DNA of 64,000 nucleotides from assembly GCF_009730915.1 (NCBI RefSeq), contig NC_052489.1, positions 24,483,916-24,547,915 of the forward strand, read 5' to 3'. Positions 58,401 through 64,000 of the stretch are shown here, in pieces. Origin of the DNA: Dioscorea cayenensis subsp. rotundata (lineage: Eukaryota > Streptophyta > Magnoliopsida > Dioscoreales > Dioscoreaceae). Position 1 is the stretch's first letter, and every line of letters begins with the position of its first letter. Made by a program: the position numbers and the translations under genes. A model generated the notes under the pieces. It ran no database searches. It was given only the letters and a program-made list of their open reading frames with translations, and had not been told where the DNA came from.

Positions 58401-59981
58401 AAGTTAGACAAAGACAGTTCAAATACCATATGCAAAACACTAGATTTCAGTATTCAACACAATTTGACATTATCTACACCTTATATTGTAAATTCAAGAC
58501 CTCATGTGGACTGTTGCTGACCAAAAAAGAAGCTTTATTGATAAATGCTTCAGCATTTACTGCATCATCATCCTGAGAAATAAGCAACAGCAACAAAATA
58601 ACATTCAGATGTGACTGAACCAGAATAATTGGTCAATTCATATAGAGGGCATGGAAAAACCTCAAGATAAAGGCGAGCAATTTGCACACACTTGGACAGC
58701 TTGTATGTTTCATCAAGCACCCTGATAAAATATGATTGTATGCCAAAATTTTATTATATCATTAAAAATGCATCCAAACAAGCTGCCCGATATATATATA
58801 TATATATATAACTTCCAAAAAGAATTTCAAAATCAACCTTATTCCTGAGTCCAGATCAATTCCACTTAGCATTTGCGCTGCTTTTGACCACTGGTGCTCA
58901 GATTCATACATTTCTGCGAGCTTCTCCCGCAACACTATGACCTGAATGAAGCATAAATCGGTTTATACAAATTTGTTTCAGGTATTCAGTCATCAGAAAC
59001 GCAGGTTAAATTCTGTATCAAGCTTCTCCCGTAACACTATAACCTGAATGAAGCGTAAATCGTTTTATACAAATATGTTTTAGGTATTCAGTCATCAGAA
59101 ACACAGGTTAAATTCTATATCATAGGATTCACCACTACAGAGTTCTAAGGAGATAATTCAAAAATGTAATACACATGGTCTAATCAGAAACAAATAGAAT
59201 CACATGTGATGAACTCCAACACGAAGACATGTGTGCAACTACCAAACCAATTACAAACTCCGGTATCCAGTAGCAATGCACAACCATGAAGGTGAGGCCA
59301 GCAAAGCAATTAAGTTATTTTCTTCATTTAACAAGAAAATATGAAAACAATTCCCACCCCACCAACCCCATCTTCTTTTCCCTTGGTCTTAGCACACTCT
59401 CAAGATTGTTCAATGATTAATCCAGCCAACAATATATGCAAAATACTGCCTAAATTGTTTGTTAACACCGTGAAAACTTCAGTCAACCGCAGGAGTTTCA
59501 ACTTTCAACACAATACACGATAAATTCATTGTCAAAACCCTAATTGCTGTTCTATAAAAAGCTTTCATGGCACAACAAAATCATGAGAAACAAACCTGTT
59601 CTTCAAAAGAGACAACCCGGGGCTGGATCTGAGCCAACGCATACAGCGCAATCTCCATCTGCACGCCCGGCTCCAACCTTCCCAACTCCTGGGCGAAGCT
59701 CTGGAACAACTGCCTTGACACCACCAGCGGCACATCATCCGATACCACTGCCACAAATCCAAAACCTCGATTCAAAAGCAATTCAAAGACACAAACCAAA
59801 GAAAACATCCATAACTCTTACAGTGATCGATGAGGCGCTTGGCATGGGAGATGTCCGAGGGCAAAGAAGCAAGGACGGAGGCGAGGATGAGCTTGTACTG
59901 CTCGATCTTCTGCCGCTGATCGGAGATCGATGAGGCACTAGCCAGAGCGCTCTCCATGGCCTTGTTCCCCTCCTCGCTCAT
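55464..59981 (-). CDS. CSN4: COP9 signalosome subunit 4
   Basis: Fourteen exons on the minus strand: 59981-59822, 59747-59596, 58941-58838, 58721-58661, 58572-58480, 58392-58292, 57807-57699, 57309-57265, 57187-57119, 57020-56929, 56842-56800, 56159-56100, 55835-55776, 55538-55464; 407 aa. Family blocks run end to end: [81 protein letters not shown], then the PCI region [18 protein letters not shown] and [20 protein letters not shown]4 is a PCI scaffold subunit of the complex that removes Nedd8 from cullins and represses photomorphogenesis in plants. Translation may also begin at 59957 (MESAL), which matches known plant proteins better. Intron 2 carries a duplicated copy of the exon 3 acceptor. 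Confidence 0.95.
58920..59126. repeat. ~102-bp tandem duplication spanning the CSN4 exon 3 acceptor
   Basis: The block cttctcccg(c/t)aacactat(g/a)acctgaatgaagc... to ...caggttaaattct(g/a)tatca is present twice, offset 102 bp (acceptors at 58943-58942 and 59045-59044), about 92-95% identical by eye. Confidence 0.9.
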
Positions 59982-61740
59982 GGCTCCGAAAACCCTAAGC
60001 TCGCGTTCCTCCTCCGCTCTCAATGTCCTTGTTCTCTCCCGGCCACCGGGAAAAACACTAAACCCTCGCTTGGTGAACAATTGGGCCGGAACTCATGGGC
60101 CTTTTGCTTTTTGGTTGATCCAACCAATTCCTTATATTGGGCTGGGCCCAATAGTACAGTTCATAGACAGAATTTATACGAGTAATTTTTAATTAAAATA
60201 AAAAATATAATGAACAATTGCATGCATGTCCTACGAACACTTCAATTATGTTTGTGTTGATAAAGAAATAAAAAACCAGCATCGTTACTTGAAGTACAAA
60301 GTAAAATTTTGCGGGTAAATTGCATTTATTTATGTAAATTTTCTCTTTTTAGTCTTTCTGTAGCATCATCACTGTAATAATTAAATTTATATTTTATTTT
60401 TTTTCAAATAAAAAATGAAAAATAATTTGAACGTTAATTTTTAAAGTGTGCATTTTTAGTGTTGAAAAAAAAAAAAATACCAACTCTTTTATTAAGCACC
60501 CATGTAAAAAACTAAACATGATCTACTTTGGTAATTTTGAAAAATAGTTAAGAAGTTAAAGAGGTCCTTTATCCAAAACTACTAAAATACATTATCTCAA
60601 ATCTTTTCCTTTCCTGCTGCTGAAGATGCAGCAAGAGATGGTCCCAGGACCAGCAGCAATAAAAAGCAAGCCAAATAACAAATGAAGCCCAAAAGGACTT
60701 AAAATGGTTTCCATGCAAGCAAGTAACCAAAAAGAGTTTGGTTTAAGTAGTCATTATCAAATTAAGTTAAGTACTCTCATGTTGATGATGAATGCTTCAA
60801 TGTTCCCTTGTTTTATTTTCATAATTTAATAGATTTGGCATCAGCTCTTAATCTTTTTTTTTTGTCTGGCCCTGTCTAACATTTTAAATGATATATTAAC
60901 TTACATCAACCGGTGTTTAATTAATTAAACTATTGGACATGGTTGGTCAGTGCTAGCTAATGTAAAGGAGAACAATAAATTAAACTAATGGAGTTTAATA
61001 GAGAAAATCTCAGGGTATCAAGATTAAGCAAACTAAACCAAGTAAATTAAAAAAATAAGATAACATTTAAGAGTTTTAAACATAATTGTTGAAGCATTAG
61101 TCAATGAGTAAGGTGCAGGGAAAGAACATGCTGGCCTTTCTTTTTCTGTTCGGCATATTTTACATTAACACCCTTTGAAAATTTTGAATCTTTTGTTTGC
61201 TTCTGAGAAATAAATATATTAGAATCTAGACCAAACTTGTTTAATATTTTTATAAAAGGACATAAGAAGGATATATTACCAATTCCCTACTTTTATAGGG
61301 TGTATAAGTAATTTTACCATATTCTTTTAATAATTTTTTTTTAAAATTTATAAATTAGGCAAACTTTGACCATTTTCGCTGGTCCAAATGAAACTTGATT
61401 CCTTGAACGGTAATTTCCGACTAACATAAAGGGCCCTATATGAAAAATAACGGGCTCGACCCAATATAAGAAACAATGGACCCAAACCGGATAACTTGCG
61501 GACCATAATGAGCCAGCCTGGCAAAGACCCATTAATTGACTACAATAACACAACAGTGTTCTACCACCACAACCCCCAAACAAATACCAAAATTACACTC
61601 AAGTCCCAAAAAGAATAATAATAAATAAATAAATAATAAAAATTAGGCGAAAAATAGGTTGTCACTAGACGACAAAACAAGGGAGTTCGAAACTAAACCC
61701 GGGCCTCCGGCCAGATGCCGCGCTTCCCAGGGGCGCTGCG
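59982..61740. other. CSN4 promoter and AT-rich intergenic DNA
   Basis: Positions 59985-60075 are the CSN4 leader, with a telo-box-like aaaaccctaag near 59988. The rest is AT-rich; 61640-61720 includes a small GC-rising segment with gagttcgaaact, like a pol III B box, but no other SINE feature. No gene recognised. Confidence 0.5.
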
Positions 61741-61748
61741 TCGGGTGC

Positions 61749-61754
61749 CACGTG
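61749..61754. promoter_or_regulatory. G-box (CACGTG) upstream of the IDD gene
   Basis: The palindrome in context gccacgtggac, within a GC-rich patch 560 bp upstream of the IDD start codon. It is a consensus bZIP/bHLH site; function inferred. Confidence 0.45.
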
Positions 61755-62312
61755 GACGAACAGGATCAATCCAGCGAACAAGTTAGTAAGAAGCGGTAAC
61801 CCAGGGTAAGGGTTCAGTTAACCATGGTTAAGTGTAAGAAAACTCAAGCTCTCACCATCGCCGCCTTAGTTTATTTATTATTATTATAATTTTTATTTCC
61901 ATCATCCTCCTCCCTCTCAAAAAGTCTCCTCTTCTTCGCTGTGGCTTTGGTTCTCCTACTCATCGTCGTCGTTGAGCCCTCTCGCCGGACTTCGCCGGAG
62001 AACTCGCCGTTAGCTTCTGATCCTCCTGTTCATGGGCTTCCGTTCAATCCTTTGGATTTGGAAGCGAGGTTACCAAGTGTAAGCTTTAGAGGTTACGATC
62101 TCTGGGTTCTCCGATCAGGTAGGTATTAGGGCGATCGGAGTGGTGGATTTGAAGCTGGAGGGAGGTGTTCTAGCTGTGGATTGTTAGGTAAGTGGTTTGA
62201 TTGGATTCCATGACTGGTAGCTAGCTAGGGTCAAGCTGAGCTAACCGAGCTGGTATTTTTGGTGATTTCTTTTTCTTCGTAGGGTTTGAGGGTTTGAGCT
62301 GCAGCAGTGGTG

Positions 62313-64000
62313 ATGCCTGCGGAATTGGAGAACTCTTCGGTGATGACGGCGTCGAACTCGGTATCTGGAGAGGCTAGTGTATCCTCCTCCGGTCAGCAGG
62401 CGCCGGTTGCTCCAGTGAAGAAGAAGCGTAACCTCCCCGGAATGCCAGGTACTAGAAACTAAGAAACGGGAGAGGATTTGGGGATTGATTAACAAATGAT
62501 CCGATGATCGGACGTTTTTGTGCTAATTTTCTTTGGTTCCCGTTCAGATCCGGACGCAGAGGTGATCGCGTTGTCGCCAAAGACGTTGATGGCAACGAAT
62601 AGGTTTGTGTGTGAGATCTGCAACAAAGGGTTTCAACGAGATCAAAACCTACAGCTCCATCGAAGGGGGCATAACTTGCCGTGGAAGCTGAGGCAGAGAA
62701 CGGGGAAGGAGGCGAAGAAAAGGGTGTACGTCTGCCCGGAACCAACGTGCGTACACCACGAACCATCACGTGCGCTCGGTGACCTCACCGGGATCAAGAA
62801 GCACTATTGCCGGAAACATGGCGAGAAGAAATGGAAATGCGAGAAGTGCTCGAAGAAGTACGCAGTCCAGTCTGATTGGAAGGCTCATTCTAAGACCTGC
62901 GGCACTCGCGAGTATCGCTGCGATTGTGGCACTCTTTTCTCTCGGTATGTACGTCCCAGATTCAAACGCTACCTTTCTCGCCTTTATTCTTTGAATTTGA
63001 TATCTATACATGGTCCTTTGTGCAGGAGAGACAGCTTCATCACTCACAGAGCGTTCTGTGACGCTCTTACAGTGGAGGGCGCGAAGATGCAGGCGCACGC
63101 GCCGGCTGCGGCGGCCACAGCAGCGGCAGCCGAGAACGAGGCCGTGAACACCGCCCAAGCGCCGTCGTGCTCTTCTCCTGCCGCGTCGCCGGAACCGCAG
63201 CAGCAGCTGCAACACCAACACCAACAGCAACAAAAACCAGGTAGGCGTCTCTCTAGTTTGTATTTATCTTGATTCTTTTATTCAGTTTTTTAGACTAATC
63301 CAACACCAAAAATAGATCATTTTCTATGTTTCCGTAGAATTTTGTCGGATCTGTTTGCAAGTTTTGGATTTTTTTTTTTTTCTTTTCTTTTCTTTTCTTT
63401 AAAAATAAAGAACTCTCTCCATTGCTTTGCAAGCAATCTAAATCATTCCAACCCAATCCGAATCCCATACACTTGTTAATAGAAGGGAGGGAAGGATTAA
63501 GGGGGATCAAAAGCGGGAAAGCATAGAAAAAGGATTGATTTGGGTGGTGGTGGTGGTGTTCCTTTCTGGATAGACGTCCCTAAAAGGCATCCCTCTGTTT
63601 AACATTACTTTCCAGTTGCTTTCCATTCGCTGCAGTCGAGAGAGATTTTTGATTTTTTTTTTTTTTTTGTTAAATCTTTTTAAATCTTTAATCCTCATGA
63701 AGATCAAAGCGCACCAAATCTTCTCCACCCATCATTGCTCTCTTTCTTTTTCTCTAACTTTTTTGTTTTTCAGAGCCACCACCTGAGGTGAAGTCCTCCT
63801 CCACCACCACCACCACCACCACCAACGCTGTCCCCGTGGTTCTGCAATGCATCCCTCAAGCAGCTGCGGCACCAGCACCCACTGTGACAATGAACAGTAC
63901 TAACAGCAGTGGTAACAGTGCCTCCACTAGTCTCTTTGCCAGCCTGTGGACATCCCCGTCTACCACCACTGCCACTACGGTGGTGCCAGCTACTGCCCCA
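62313..64000 (+). CDS. INDETERMINATE DOMAIN (IDD/BIRD) C2H2 zinc-finger transcription factor, partial
   Basis: Exons 62313-62448, 62548-62944, 63026-63240 and 63774 to beyond the window end. After an acidic/Ser-rich start comes the nuclear signal KKKRNLPGMPDPDAEVIAL, then the ID domain: finger 1 CEICNKGFQRDQNLQLHRRGH, finger 2 from YVCPEPTCVHH, finger 3 from WKCEKCSKKYAVQSDW, and finger 4 from YRCDCGTLFSRRDSFITHR. Exon 2 to 3 splits finger 4 at the SRRDS, the usual IDD intron. Low-complexity Ala, Gln and Thr runs follow. IDD proteins act with GRAS proteins (SHR, SCR, DELLA) in root patterning, shoot gravitropism, flowering and sugar metabolism. The C-terminal motifs needed to name the subgroup lie outside the window. 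Confidence 0.93.

Noticed and set aside
61941-62129. Possible upstream ORF (62 codons) in the IDD leader
   Set aside because: It begins with GTG, not ATG, and shows no motif.
62452-63233. Minus-strand ORFs of 105 and 155 codons
   Set aside because: They are shadows of the GC-rich IDD zinc-finger exons.

Overview
The window is nuclear DNA of a flowering plant. It holds intron-bearing genes of plant-specific families (a YUCCA flavin monooxygenase, an INDETERMINATE DOMAIN zinc-finger protein, the plastid porin OEP24, polyol transporters, a LEW1/NUS1-type protein). Introns are GT-AG and AT-rich, intergenic DNA is very AT-rich with TA, GA and AAT microsatellites, and plant L1-type LINEs are common. 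I could not fix the order or species from sequence alone.

Layout. 1-3497: 5'-truncated-by-window LINE. 3960-5469 (+): divergent Pumilio-repeat gene, five exons. 6125-6830: old LINE tail. 8825-15464 (+): near-intact full-length LINE with an 11-bp target-site duplication. 15669-17816 (+): RAMP4/SERP1-like ER protein, carrying a SINE in intron 1, facing a convergent alpha/beta hydrolase gene (18145-20328, -). 21132-22393 (-): NUS1/LEW1-like subunit. 22702-24319 and 28849-30449 (both -): two polyol-transporter-like MFS genes in tandem, separated by a small unrecognised ORF (24918-25241, +) and a LINE fragment (25722-27590, -). 34075-35119 (+): OEP24. 40210-42419 (-): YUCCA gene with a frameshift in a C run. 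45414-50228: non-autonomous CACTA-like DNA transposon with a tandem-repeat subterminal array and a captured piece of a host ABC-protein gene. 50239-51004: LINE tail. 51874-54642 (+): pfkB kinase, probably pseudouridine kinase, with a PTS2-like N terminus. 55464-59981 (-): COP9 signalosome subunit 4, 14 exons. 62313-end (+): IDD zinc-finger gene, cut by the window end.

The genes do not form one pathway; this is an ordinary euchromatic gene neighbourhood heavily sculpted by non-LTR retrotransposons. All splice models here were built by hand from GT/AG sites, reading-frame continuity and remembered family sequences. The most interesting items are the gene-capturing CACTA-like element, the YUCCA frameshift, the altered sugar-site motif in the second polyol transporter, the possible plastid-targeted alternative first exon of the hydrolase, and the almost complete LINE with ORF1 and ORF2 in one frame. 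I saw no CRISPR array, tRNA or rRNA gene, and no LTR element.
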